A stretch of DNA of 64,000 nt, from contig NZ_SGNY01000002.1 in assembly GCF_007002745.1 (NCBI RefSeq), forward strand, positions 620,001 through 684,000, written 5' to 3'. The DNA is from Martinezella rhizogenes. Its GTDB lineage: Bacteria > Pseudomonadota > Alphaproteobacteria > Rhizobiales > Rhizobiaceae. This document shows, in pieces, positions 43,853 through 51,979 of the stretch. The position numbers and the translations under genes were made by a program. Position 1 is the first letter of the stretch, and each line of letters begins with the position of its first letter. The notes under the pieces are model-generated. The model was not told where the DNA came from, did not search any database, and was given only the letters and a program-made list of their open reading frames with translations.

Positions 43853-45049
43853 TCAGCCCTTGTTCTTGTTGTAGACGTCGAAGAACACGGCAGCGAGCAG
43901 CACGAGGCCCTTGACCATCTGCTGGAAGTCGATGCCGAGACCGACGATCGACATGCCGTTGTTCATGACGCCCATGATGAAGGCGCCGATGACCGCACCG
44001 GTGATCTTGCCAACACCGCCGGAGGCCGAAGCACCGCCGATGAAGCAGGCCGCGATCACGTCAAGCTCGAAGCCCACACCGGCCTTCGGCGTCGCCGAGT
44101 TGAGGCGGGTCGCGATGATCATGCCGGCAAGACCGGCCAGCACGCCCATGTTGACAAAGGTGAGGAAGCTGAGGCGTTCGGTGTTGATACCGGAAAGCTT
44201 GGTTGCCTTCTCATTGCCGCCCATGGCGTAGACACGGCGACCGATGGTCGTGCGGCGCGTCACGAAGCTGTAGAGCGCGATGAGGACCAGCATCACGATC
44301 AGCACGTTCGGCAGGCCGCGATAGGTGGACAGCTGGTAACCCAGGAACAGGATAGCGCCTGAGATCAGCAGATTCTGCACGATGAAGAAACCGAACGGCT
44401 CCACGTCGATGCCATGCTTCACGTTCACCACGCGGCGGCGCCACGCCAGATAAAACAGCGCCACGGTGATCAGCACGGTCAGGATCATCGAGGTGGTGTT
44501 GAGACCTTCGATACCACCGATGTCAGGCAGGAAGCCCGTGCTGATGATCTGGAAGTCGGTCGGGAAAGGACCGATGTTCTTGCCGCCGAGCACGAACAGC
44601 GTCAGGCCGCGGAACACCAGCATGCCCGCCAAGGTCACGATGAAGGACGGAATACGGTGATAGGCGATCCAGTAACCCTGGGCAGCACCGATGATGCCGC
44701 CGATGACGAGACAAATCAGCGCCGCCAGAAACGGGTTCATGCCCCATTGCACGGTCAATATCGCCGCTATCGCGCCGACGAAGGCGACGATGGAGCCGAC
44801 CGAAAGGTCGATATGCCCGGCAACGATGACCAGCAGCATGCCCAGCGCCATGATGACGATGAACGAGTTCTGCAGGATGAGGTTGGTGAGGTTGACCGGA
44901 CGGAACAGGATGCCGCCAGTGTAGAACTGGAAGAAAACCATGATGGCGACGAGCGCGATCAGCATGCCATATTCGCGGATATTCGAGCGAATATAGGATG
45001 AGATCGAGATGACGTTACTTTCTTCGCTTGTTGTGTTTGCCGAACTCAT
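43853..45049 (-). CDS. gguB: sugar ABC transporter permease GguB
   Basis: A 398-residue inner-membrane permease of the branched/monosaccharide type with about ten helices. [20 protein letters not shown] near residue 78 and the C-terminal [20 protein letters not shown] are the family signatures, and [22 protein letters not shown] near residue 290 (written here in part as [15 protein letters not shown]) is the coupling region. It pairs with the double-ATPase GguA and the binding protein ChvE for uptake of galactose, arabinose, glucose, xylose and fucose-type sugars. Its start overlaps the stop of gguA by four bases. Confidence 0.94.
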   Translation of the reverse strand: MSSANTTSEESNVISISSYIRSNIREYGMLIALVAIMVFFQFYTGGILFRPVNLTNLILQNSFIVIMALGMLLVIVAGHIDLSVGSIVAFVGAIAAILTVQWGMNPFLAALICLVIGGIIGAAQGYWIAYHRIPSFIVTLAGMLVFRGLTLFVLGGKNIGPFPTDFQIISTGFLPDIGGIEGLNTTSMILTVLITVALFYLAWRRRVVNVKHGIDVEPFGFFIVQNLLISGAILFLGYQLSTYRGLPNVLIVMLVLIALYSFVTRRTTIGRRVYAMGGNEKATKLSGINTERLSFLTFVNMGVLAGLAGMIIATRLNSATPKAGVGFELDVIAACFIGGASASGGVGKITGAVIGAFIMGVMNNGMSIVGLGIDFQQMVKGLVLLAAVFFDVYNKNKG

Positions 45050-46584
45050 GAGTTCTTCTCCCCTGAGCGCATGATAGCGCGCATGATGCTTTCCTGGCTC
45101 GCCTCTCCCTTCGGCAATTCAGCGACGATGCGGCCTTCGTTCATGACGTAGATGCGGTCGCAATTGCCGAGCAGTTCGGGCATTTCCGATGATATCATCA
45201 GAACGCCTTTGCCGTCGGCAGCGAGCTGGTTGATGATAGTGTAAATTTCATATTTAGCGCCGACATCGATGCCGCGGGTCGGCTCGTCGAGGATCAGCAC
45301 GTCAGGATCGGAGAACAGCCACTTGGACAGCACCACCTTCTGCTGGTTGCCGCCCGAAAGATTGACCGTTTCCTGAAAGATGCCCGAAGACCGGATGCGC
45401 AGGCGCGTGCGGAAATCGCTCGCCACCTTCATTTCCTTGATGTCGTCTATGACGCTGGCCTTGGACACGCCGGCCAGGTTGGCAAGCGTGGTGTTGTGCA
45501 GGATGTTGTCGTTGAGCACGAGGCCGAGATGTTTGCGGTCTTCCGTCACATAGGCAAGACCGGCATCGATGGCGCGGCGCACGGTGCTGACATCCACGGG
45601 CTTGCCGTGGATCAGCACTTCACCGCTGATCTTGTGGCCGTAGGACTTGCCGAACACGCTCATCGCGAATTCAGTGCGCCCTGCCCCCATCAGCCCGGCA
45701 ATGCCGACGACTTCGCCCTTGCGCACGGTGACGTTGATATCGTGCAGAACCTTCCGGTCACGGTGCTGCTGGTGATAGGCGTTCCAGTTCTTCACTTCGA
45801 GAATGGTCTCGCCGATCGGCACATCGCGTGGCGGATAACGATCTTCGAGATCACGCCCCACCATGTTGCGGATGATGACATCCTCGCTGATTTCTTCCTG
45901 ATGACAGTCGAGCGTCTTCACCGTCATGCCATCACGCAAAACGGTGATCTGGTCGGCCACCTTGCGCACTTCGTTGAGCTTGTGGGTGATGATGATCGAG
46001 GTCATGCCCTGCTTGCGGAATTCGATCAAAAGGTTGAGCAGCGCCTCGGAATCGCTTTCGTTGAGCGAGGCGGTCGGCTCGTCGAGGATGAGCAGCTTCA
46101 CGCTCTTCGACAATGCCTTGGCGATTTCCACCAGCTGCTGCTTGCCCACACCGATATCGGTGATCAGCGTCTCCGGCGATTCCTTCAGGCCCACCTTCTT
46201 TAACAGTTCGCGGGTCCGGTTGAAGGTCTGCTGCCAGCTGATGACGCCGTTCGAGGCGACCTCGTTGCCGAGGAAGATGTTTTCCGCAATCGACAGGAGC
46301 GGCACCAATGCCAGTTCCTGGTGAATGATGATGATACCAATATCTTCGCTATCATTGATGGCGCGAAAATTCCGCACTGCGCCTTCATAGTGGATTTCGC
46401 CCTCATAGGTGCCGGCGGGATAAACACCGGAAAGGACCTTCATCAAGGTCGACTTCCCCGCGCCGTTCTCACCGACGAGTGCGTGGATCTCACCCTCTTT
46501 AACCTTGAGGTTGACGTTCTCAAGCGCTTTCACGCCCGGAAACGTCTTGGTGATGTTCCGCATTTCGAGAATGGTATTGGCCAT
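45046..46584 (-). CDS. gguA: sugar ABC transporter ATP-binding protein GguA, two ATPase domains
   Basis: A 512-residue cytoplasmic protein with tandem ABC domains of the MglA/AraG type. The first domain has Walker [10 protein letters not shown] near residue 38, and ILDEPTASL as Walker B. The second domain has a degenerate Walker A ([11 protein letters not shown]) near residue 296, LSGGNQQKV as signature near 406 and [14 protein letters not shown] as Walker B. The ATG at 46584 (MANTILEM) is preferred; a longer frame begins at 46650 but overlaps the upstream hairpin. It overlaps gguB by four bases. Confidence 0.94.
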   Translation of the reverse strand: MANTILEMRNITKTFPGVKALENVNLKVKEGEIHALVGENGAGKSTLMKVLSGVYPAGTYEGEIHYEGAVRNFRAINDSEDIGIIIIHQELALVPLLSIAENIFLGNEVASNGVISWQQTFNRTRELLKKVGLKESPETLITDIGVGKQQLVEIAKALSKSVKLLILDEPTASLNESDSEALLNLLIEFRKQGMTSIIITHKLNEVRKVADQITVLRDGMTVKTLDCHQEEISEDVIIRNMVGRDLEDRYPPRDVPIGETILEVKNWNAYHQQHRDRKVLHDINVTVRKGEVVGIAGLMGAGRTEFAMSVFGKSYGHKISGEVLIHGKPVDVSTVRRAIDAGLAYVTEDRKHLGLVLNDNILHNTTLANLAGVSKASVIDDIKEMKVASDFRTRLRIRSSGIFQETVNLSGGNQQKVVLSKWLFSDPDVLILDEPTRGIDVGAKYEIYTIINQLAADGKGVLMISSEMPELLGNCDRIYVMNEGRIVAELPKGEASQESIMRAIMRSGEKNS

Positions 46585-46630
46585 ATCGCAATCCAGCGCC
46601 CGATTAATTTCGGCGTTTTTATTTTTATGG

Positions 46631-46660
46631 AAAAACGGGGATGACGCCAAGTCATCCCCG
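46631..46660 (-). terminator. attenuator-type hairpin between chvE and gguA
   Basis: CGGGGATGAC (46636-46645) pairs with GTCATCCCCG (46651-46660) across GCCAA, a perfect 10-base stem. Reading in the gene direction (minus strand) it is followed directly by TTTTT (46635-46631). It lies 15 bases after the chvE stop and about 45 bases before the gguA start. It should terminate most transcripts after chvE and lower expression of the transporter genes relative to the binding protein. Confidence 0.82.
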
Positions 46661-46675
46661 CATGTGTCTTCAGGC

Positions 46676-47740
46676 TTATTTCAGCTGGTCTTCTTTGTAA
46701 TAACCGCCATCAACGAGAACCTGCTTGTAGTTCTCCTTGGTCACGGCAACCGGCTTCAGCAGGTAGGACGGAACGACCTTGACGCCATTTTCATAGGTCT
46801 TGGTGTCGTTTACCTCAGGCTCCTTGCCCTGCAGAACGGCATTCACCATGTCGACGGTAACCTTCGCGAGTTCGCGGGTGTCCTTGAAAATGGTGGAATA
46901 CTGTTCGCCTGCAATGATCGACTTGACCGACGGGACTTCAGCGTCCTGACCGGAAACGACCGGCAGCGGCTGGTCCTTCGAACCATAACCAACGCCCTTC
47001 AGCGAGGAGATGATGCCGATGGACAGACCGTCGTAAGGCGACAGAACGGCGTCAACCTTGGCGTCGGTGTAATAAGCCGACAGCAGGTTATCCATACGGG
47101 CCTGGGCCGTTGCCGGATCCCAACGCAGCGTACCGACCTTGTCCATGCCCATCTGGCCGGACTTCACGACCAGCTTGCCGCTGTCGATGTAAGGCTTCAG
47201 AACCGACATTGCGCCGTCATAGAAGAAGAAGGCGTTGTTATCGTCAGGAGAACCGCCGAACAGCTCGATGTTGAAGGGACCCTTGCCGTCCTTCAGGCCA
47301 AGCTTGTCAACGATCGAAGTCGCCTGCAGAACGCCAACCTGGAAGTTGTCGAACGTTGCGTAGTAGCTGACGTCGCCGCTGTTGCGGATAAGGCGGTCAT
47401 AAGCGATGACCTTGATGCCCTGCTCGCCAGCCTGCTTCAGAACGTCCGAAAGCGTGGTGCCGTCGATCGAGGCGATCACGAGGACTTTCACGCCCTTGGT
47501 GACCATGTTTTCGATCTGGGACAGCTGGTTCGGAATGTCGTCGTCGGCATATTGCAGGTCGGTCGTGTAACCGGCTTCCTGCAGCTGCTTGACGATGTTG
47601 TTGCCGTCATCGATCCAGCGAGCGGAAGACTTGGTCGGCATGGCAATGCCGACGGAACCCTTGTCCTGTGCGAAAGCCGGTGCTGCGAAGGAAGCAGCAC
47701 CGATGGCACAAGCCGCCATCAGCGAAATAATGGACTTCAT
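46676..47740 (-). CDS. chvE: periplasmic multiple-sugar-binding protein ChvE
   Basis: A 354-residue type I periplasmic binding protein. A signal peptide ends near AAPAFA (residue 24), followed by [18 protein letters not shown]. ChvE binds aldose sugars and, in Agrobacterium, both feeds the GguAB importer and activates the VirA sensor kinase for virulence and chemotaxis towards wound sugars. [20 protein letters not shown] near residue 68 and [17 protein letters not shown] near residue 272 are characteristic of the family. It is the first gene of the operon and is divergent from gbpR. Confidence 0.95.
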   Translation of the reverse strand: MKSIISLMAACAIGAASFAAPAFAQDKGSVGIAMPTKSSARWIDDGNNIVKQLQEAGYTTDLQYADDDIPNQLSQIENMVTKGVKVLVIASIDGTTLSDVLKQAGEQGIKVIAYDRLIRNSGDVSYYATFDNFQVGVLQATSIVDKLGLKDGKGPFNIELFGGSPDDNNAFFFYDGAMSVLKPYIDSGKLVVKSGQMGMDKVGTLRWDPATAQARMDNLLSAYYTDAKVDAVLSPYDGLSIGIISSLKGVGYGSKDQPLPVVSGQDAEVPSVKSIIAGEQYSTIFKDTRELAKVTVDMVNAVLQGKEPEVNDTKTYENGVKVVPSYLLKPVAVTKENYKQVLVDGGYYKEDQLK

Positions 47741-47922
47741 TAACTCTCTCCCTTGAACCCTTTTCTGGCACCCGCATGTTGCGGCGCACCATGAAATTCA
47801 TGCCGTCAGAGGAAGGAGCCGCGTTCGGCCCGTTCCGATCTCGCAGCTGCGAAATGGAACAGATGCCGCTCCTCCCCGGCATCCCGCAAACTGTTCTGAA
47901 TCCATATAACTGTCAAATAGAA

Positions 47923-47956
47923 TATATCGGCTTACCTATATCAATTATGCTATATT
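47923..47956. promoter_or_regulatory. three TATAT(C/T) motifs at 14-base intervals between chvE and gbpR
   Basis: TATATC at 47923-47928 and 47937-47942 and TATATT at 47951-47956 are spaced exactly 14 bases apart in an A+T-rich patch of the divergent intergenic region. They lie 180-215 bases upstream of chvE and just before gbpR. LysR regulators usually bind near such sites in the region between themselves and the divergent target gene; binding by GbpR is inference. Confidence 0.35.
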
Positions 47957-47974
47957 AAATCGATACAATAACCG

Positions 47975-49000
47975 ATGAGGGGTATAAAACGGCGAATGAA
48001 CAACCAAAAAGTGTATGAGCAGACGCAAACAACAGACGCGCTTTTCGTCTTTGAAGACAACCCGCTTCTGCGCGCCGGATTGAAGATGAGCCATCTGCGC
48101 ATGCTGGTCATGATCGAGGAACACGGGCAGGTCAGCGCCGCCGCAGCGGCCATGAACATAACACAGCCGGCGGCCTCGCGCATGCTTTCCGAAATGGAAG
48201 CCATCGTCAAAAGCCCGCTCTGTCAAAGGGCCTCGCGCGGCGTGGTGCTGACCAAATTCGGCGAGGCACTGGCCCGTCGGGCGCGCACCATATTGCTGGA
48301 GCTGCGCGAGGCGAGCCGCGAGCTTAACCAGATGAAATCCGGCAGCGGCGGCTCGGTCTATATCGGCGCCGTCACGGCACCCGCCATCAGCCTTGTGGTT
48401 CCCGCCATCAAGCGGGCGACGGACACCTATCCCGGCATCGAGATCAACGTGCAGGTGGAAAGCAGCAATGTGCTGGCCCGGGAGTTGCTGGCCGCGCGTC
48501 ACGATTTCATCATCGGCCGCATTCCTGACGATTTCGACCCCGGCCTGTTTTCCATCCATGAAATCGGCATCGAGCGCGCCTGTCTGGTGGTCGGCGAAGG
48601 CCACCCCCTGCTTGGCGGCGAGCCGGTAACGTTGAACGATCTTTCCGCCTACGATTGGGTTTTCCAGCCGCCGGGCGCCCTGCTGCGCAGAACGATGGAG
48701 GACGTGTTCCTCACCCATGGCGTTGCCATGCCGCGCAATATCATCAACACGCCGTCCATGCTTCTGACGCTCGCGCTGATCTGCAACACCAATGCAATTG
48801 CGCCGATCGCGCAGGACATGGCCGAATTCGTGGCCGGCCAGCAGGCCGGCATCGGCCGCACCCGCATCCTGCCGACGGATTTCGAACTTGTGGTCAAGCC
48901 TTACAGCATCATCACCACCAAAGGCCGTGTTTTGCCGCCCAGCGCCCGGCTGCTTTACGATCTGGTACTGGATGAAAGCCGAAAGCTGACGGGACCATGA
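47975..49000 (+). CDS. gbpR: LysR-family regulator GbpR
   Basis: A 341-residue LysR regulator matching GbpR, the sugar-dependent activator of chvE in Agrobacterium. The helix-turn-helix is at residues about 38-95 (LKMSHLRMLVMIEEHGQVS followed by AAAAAMNITQPAASRMLSEME), set further from the N-terminus than in most LysR proteins because of an about 30-residue extension. The effector domain follows from about residue 115. A second ATG at 47996 has GATGAGGGG upstream and is an equally good start. It is divergent from chvE with a 234-base gap. Confidence 0.9.
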   Translation: MRGIKRRMNNQKVYEQTQTTDALFVFEDNPLLRAGLKMSHLRMLVMIEEHGQVSAAAAAMNITQPAASRMLSEMEAIVKSPLCQRASRGVVLTKFGEALARRARTILLELREASRELNQMKSGSGGSVYIGAVTAPAISLVVPAIKRATDTYPGIEINVQVESSNVLARELLAARHDFIIGRIPDDFDPGLFSIHEIGIERACLVVGEGHPLLGGEPVTLNDLSAYDWVFQPPGALLRRTMEDVFLTHGVAMPRNIINTPSMLLTLALICNTNAIAPIAQDMAEFVAGQQAGIGRTRILPTDFELVVKPYSIITTKGRVLPPSARLLYDLVLDESRKLTGP

Positions 49001-49103
49001 TGATGGCCGCCTGACGACGGGCCCACGACGAGGTGGCAAGCCAGACGCCACCTTCATCTTATAAACAGCCTGGATTTATGAGCCGGCACAGGGGAACAGC
49101 CGC

Positions 49104-49565
49104 ATGCTTTTCGGACAATCCGTCTTCCAGTCGGTCGTCGAAAGACTGAAGCAGGAAAGAGAAGAGGAAGCCGCGGAACCGCCGCCGCCTGCCCGTCATC
49201 GCATCGCCGGTTTCAATTCCAGCTTCGTCGTCGGCACGCCTTCTGCTGCACCGCAACCGGTCAATGGCGGTCTCGATGCCTATCTCGCCTTTCTGGCCGA
49301 CCCGGCACCGCCGCCTGAACCCCAGCCGGAGCCAGAGCCGGAACCCATGCCGGCCCATCTCGAAAAGACCTCGCTCGCGGATGTGTCAATGGAACTGGCG
49401 ATCCATGAAACCGACACCGCCGCAACGCTTGCGGAAAAACGCCGCGCCTTTGCCCGTCTCAACCACCCCGACGGCGTGAAACCGGAATTCCGGCACAATG
49501 CGACCCTGCGCATGACCGCGGCAAATCTGCTGATCGACCAGGCGATCCGGATGCTGAAAACTTAA
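49104..49565 (+). CDS. small J-domain-like protein
   Basis: A 153-residue protein with a proline- and glutamate-rich middle (PPEPQPEPEPEPMPA) and a C-terminal J-domain-like segment. The HPD tripeptide of J domains is visible in FARLNHPDGVKPEF near residue 118, preceded by a basic helix EKRRAFARL and followed by the helix TAANLLIDQAIRML. The J domain is short, and the N-terminal helix I is weak, so co-chaperone activity is not certain. Family identity beyond this is not recognised. It lies about 100 bases after gbpR on the same strand. Confidence 0.68.
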   Translation: MLFGQSVFQSVVERLKQEREEEAAEPPPPARHRIAGFNSSFVVGTPSAAPQPVNGGLDAYLAFLADPAPPPEPQPEPEPEPMPAHLEKTSLADVSMELAIHETDTAATLAEKRRAFARLNHPDGVKPEFRHNATLRMTAANLLIDQAIRMLKT

Positions 49566-49611
49566 ATAGTGGAATGCGAGGCAGCGATGCCTGCAGGAGG
49601 ATATGCCGCTG

Positions 49612-49887
49612 TCAGCCGGCGTCGTTTTTATCGACGGGCGCGTTATCGGCGGGTTCGTCTGGCGCAGCCTTGTCCGCTCCGCCCTTGGCCGCATCATCAA
49701 CGCTCACGGGTTTGAATTTCACTAAAAGCTCATAGGCCGCATAGGCGGCGATGCCGCCGACGATCGTGCCCCAGAAAAATTCGCGATTGACGAATTCGAT
49801 CACCGCCCAGGCCGCACAGAAACCGACGATCAGCAACCTGACCCATAAAGGGCGATAAAGCGGATGGCTGGTATCGATGTTCAGCAT
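49612..49887 (-). CDS. small membrane protein of unknown function
   Basis: A 91-residue protein with two hydrophobic helices (LLIVGFCAAWAVIEFV and GTIVGGIAAYAAYELLV) separated by a short charged NREFFW loop, and a hydrophilic tail rich in Asp, Ala and Lys. The ATG at 49887 has GGGAA upstream; a longer frame starts at 49917. No family function is known to me. It is single, convergent with the J-domain-like gene. Confidence 0.68.
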   Translation of the reverse strand: MLNIDTSHPLYRPLWVRLLIVGFCAAWAVIEFVNREFFWGTIVGGIAAYAAYELLVKFKPVSVDDAAKGGADKAAPDEPADNAPVDKNDAG

Positions 49888-50137
49888 GGCGTTCCCGTTT
49901 CCGGCCTTTTCCGCCACACCGCGCTCTTACGGCATCGGGTGACCAAAGGCATATGCAGGTCGTCTTGGCCGTTTCACAGGAAAATTGCAACGCAAATCGA
50001 GCCGCCACCGATCAGGCTGTCGTGAAAATACCGGAACGGCAAATCACCATGCACAACCCGGCGAGCCGGAGGTTAGGCCCGACCCGCACTTTCCGGGTCG
50101 TTGCTCGCAGAGCAGTCCCCGTCGACGAGAGCCCCGC

Positions 50138-50644
50138 TTAGTCCCGCAGACGTCCAAGCAGCGACAGCAGCTGGTCGCGGGCTTTCTTGCCGCCAATCCT
50201 GTCGATCAGCTTTTCCTCACGGTCGCGCCATGAATCGGAAAGGCTGTCGAGAAGGCGGCTGCCTTCCTCGGTCATGTCGAGAAAATGAACACGCCTGTCC
50301 TCTTCCGACCGGCGGCGGACAAGCAGCCCCTTGTCTTCCATGCTGTCGACGATCGCGACGAAATTGGCGCGCTGGATGCCGAGCGCTTCCGCCACATCGC
50401 TCTGTTTCAGGCCCGGATTGCCACCAACAATGACGAGAACCGAAAAATCAGCCGGTCGCAATCCCCGTTCCGCCAGCACATCGGAGAACCCATTTGCCAC
50501 GGCAAGTTGCGAGTGCCGTAAATGATAGCCGATCGCCGTCGTCAACAGTCCATAGTCAATTGCCGTAAGATGCACCGGTTCCACTCCGTCGCTTTCGGCC
50601 TTTTCCGCCCGCGGCCCGTTGCTATGTGCCAATCGCAAAGCCAT
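50138..50644 (-). CDS. MarR-family transcriptional regulator
   Basis: A 168-residue winged-helix regulator. The recognition region QSDVAEALGIQRANFVAIVDS lies near residue 92-112 and the wing RRRSEEDRRVHFLDMTEEG near 120-138; both are normal for MarR. It is single, with a 520-base A+T-rich upstream region but no adjacent target gene on its strand. The ligand is unknown. Confidence 0.87.
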   Translation of the reverse strand: MALRLAHSNGPRAEKAESDGVEPVHLTAIDYGLLTTAIGYHLRHSQLAVANGFSDVLAERGLRPADFSVLVIVGGNPGLKQSDVAEALGIQRANFVAIVDSMEDKGLLVRRRSEEDRRVHFLDMTEEGSRLLDSLSDSWRDREEKLIDRIGGKKARDQLLSLLGRLRD

Positions 50645-51164
50645 CCGATCCCCCGCTTGATTCGTTCCTTTACCCTGCCGAAATCATAACCGACAACGTT
50701 CCAAAACTGTATCCCAAATAAATGTAGATGATACTAATATTGTATAATAATTTGACAGTTAATCCGCAAAAACCCAAACCTCGCCTCCAGGCCGCCATCC
50801 GGAGGCCGGGAAAAATATGACTATTTACCCGCCGATTTTGAGGGTATCGCACGGCCCGCCGCACCGTGTTTGAAAGGCATCGCGCCAATCCCGGCGCCTG
50901 CCCGTGGTGGCGGCAAAACAGCAACAGGATCAGGCGATAACATACTACTTATAGGGGAAACCCGATTTCAACAGAAAAAGCAATACGCCAAACGACGCAT
51001 TGTTTCCGGAACCCGCACAAAGGCATCAGCACCCCACAACAAACCGCGTCTCACCCCGGCAGAAAAACACGTGCCGTTTCGCAAATCTCTGATTTTTAGA
51101 CATTGATGCGGAAAGAAAGCTGGGGTATGAACCAACCGCTGCACGCGATTCAAGCGTGACCGCT
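50645..51164. other. intergenic region between marR gene and tRNA-Arg
   Basis: No gene is supported in these 520 bases. Near 50730 is an A+T-rich segment (ATACTAATATTGTATAATAATTTGACAG) about 90 bases upstream of the marR start that could hold its promoter and an operator; it is quoted here only as ATACTAATATTGTATAATAA plus adjoining bases. Short open frames near 50870-51106 lack any family feature. Confidence 0.4.
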
Positions 51165-51241
51165 GCACCCGTAGCTCAGCTGGATAGAGTGTTGGATTCC
51201 GATTCCAAAGGTCACAGGTTCGAATCCTGTCGGGTGCGCCA
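51165..51241 (+). tRNA. tRNA-Arg (anticodon CCG)
   Basis: The 77-base cloverleaf is complete. The acceptor stem GCACCCG pairs with CGGGTGC, the D-stem is GCTC/GAGT, the anticodon stem is TTGGA/TCCAA with loop TTCCGAT giving anticodon CCG, and the T arm is ACAGG-TTCGAAT-CCTGT. The discriminator base is G and CCA is encoded. No internal insertion is seen. Confidence 0.96.
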
Positions 51242-51350
51242 TTATTTCAATCACTTGGCAAATGAGATTGAAACTATCTCACCCGAAAGGGAGCGCGCCG
51301 CTGCGCCCAAGGGTAAAGTCCCTCCATTGTTTCTAATGGCGCTGTAAGCG

Positions 51351-51568
51351 CCCATGACAAACCCGCGCCGATCGGTATCGGGCAGGCAGATCGCCGATTG
51401 AATTTTTCGCAGGCTCCATTGTCATATCGGCCAATGAAAACCGCTTTATGGCCGTGGGTGAATTTGAGGGACGTATCATTGTCGCGGTTTTTTTCGCCCG
51501 TTGGGCTCGCAGTGCCTGTCCGTGATTTCAATGCGGCCAGCCAGCGCCAGGGAAAGGAGGCTCTGATG
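51351..51568 (+). pseudogene. degenerate brnT-like toxin gene
   Basis: One frame (from about 51399) reads IEFFAGSIVISANENRFMAV and then GEFEGRIIVAVF, the core of BrnT ribonuclease toxins. It then hits a TGA at 51523-51525. Removing one base from the T run at 51488-51494 would continue into SPVGLAVPVRDFNAASQRQGKEAL, which resembles the degenerate BrnT end. The N-terminal third is not recognisable in the same frame. The gene is judged broken. It lies directly after tRNA-Arg. Confidence 0.55.
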
Positions 51569-51890
51569 CCTGTTAAATTTTCTTCGAAACGTTTGCTCAC
51601 GCAAAAGGAAGAGGTGGAAGTCCAGCGGATGATCGCATCTGATGCGGATGCCCCCGGAAGCCACGGACGAACAAGTCGCCCTGGCAAAGCCATTTCGCAA
51701 GTTTTTCCCTGGCCTTGGAAAAAGCATCGATCGGGAACTCGCCCGTCGCGGCAGGCCAAAAGCGGAAACGTTGAAAACGCCCGTTACGATCCGGCTCGAC
51801 CCCGAAGTTGTGGAGCAACACAAAGCCATGGGTAAGGTTTGGCAGTCGCGCATAAACAGCGACTTGAGAAAGCTGTCCGGTCTTCATTGA
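51566..51890 (+). pseudogene. brnA-like antitoxin gene with a single-base frameshift
   Basis: The ATG at 51566 (after GGAAAGGAGG) opens with MPVKFSSKRLLTQKEE and continues to SDADAP. The other half lies in the next frame: EATDEQVALAKPFRKFFPGL, then RRGRPKAETLKTPVTIRLD and WQSRINSDLRKL, the BrnA antitoxin signature. The two halves join at the C run 51651-51655; one C fewer would give a continuous DAPEATDE. Without that correction the DNA-binding half would need an internal start (51642). Either the gene is a recent pseudogene or the run is a sequence error. Confidence 0.75.
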
Positions 51891-51979
51891 GCCCGCAATA
51901 CAAAGCCGCCCAACGTTAACCTCCTTGAACATCGGCGGAGATATCCCCGCCGACGTTCCTGCAAATAACCGACCGTCGC

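Noticed and set aside
51165-51890. Integrated element with att site at tRNA-Arg
   Set aside because: No integrase and no second copy of the tRNA 3' end were seen downstream; only the broken toxin-antitoxin pair remains.
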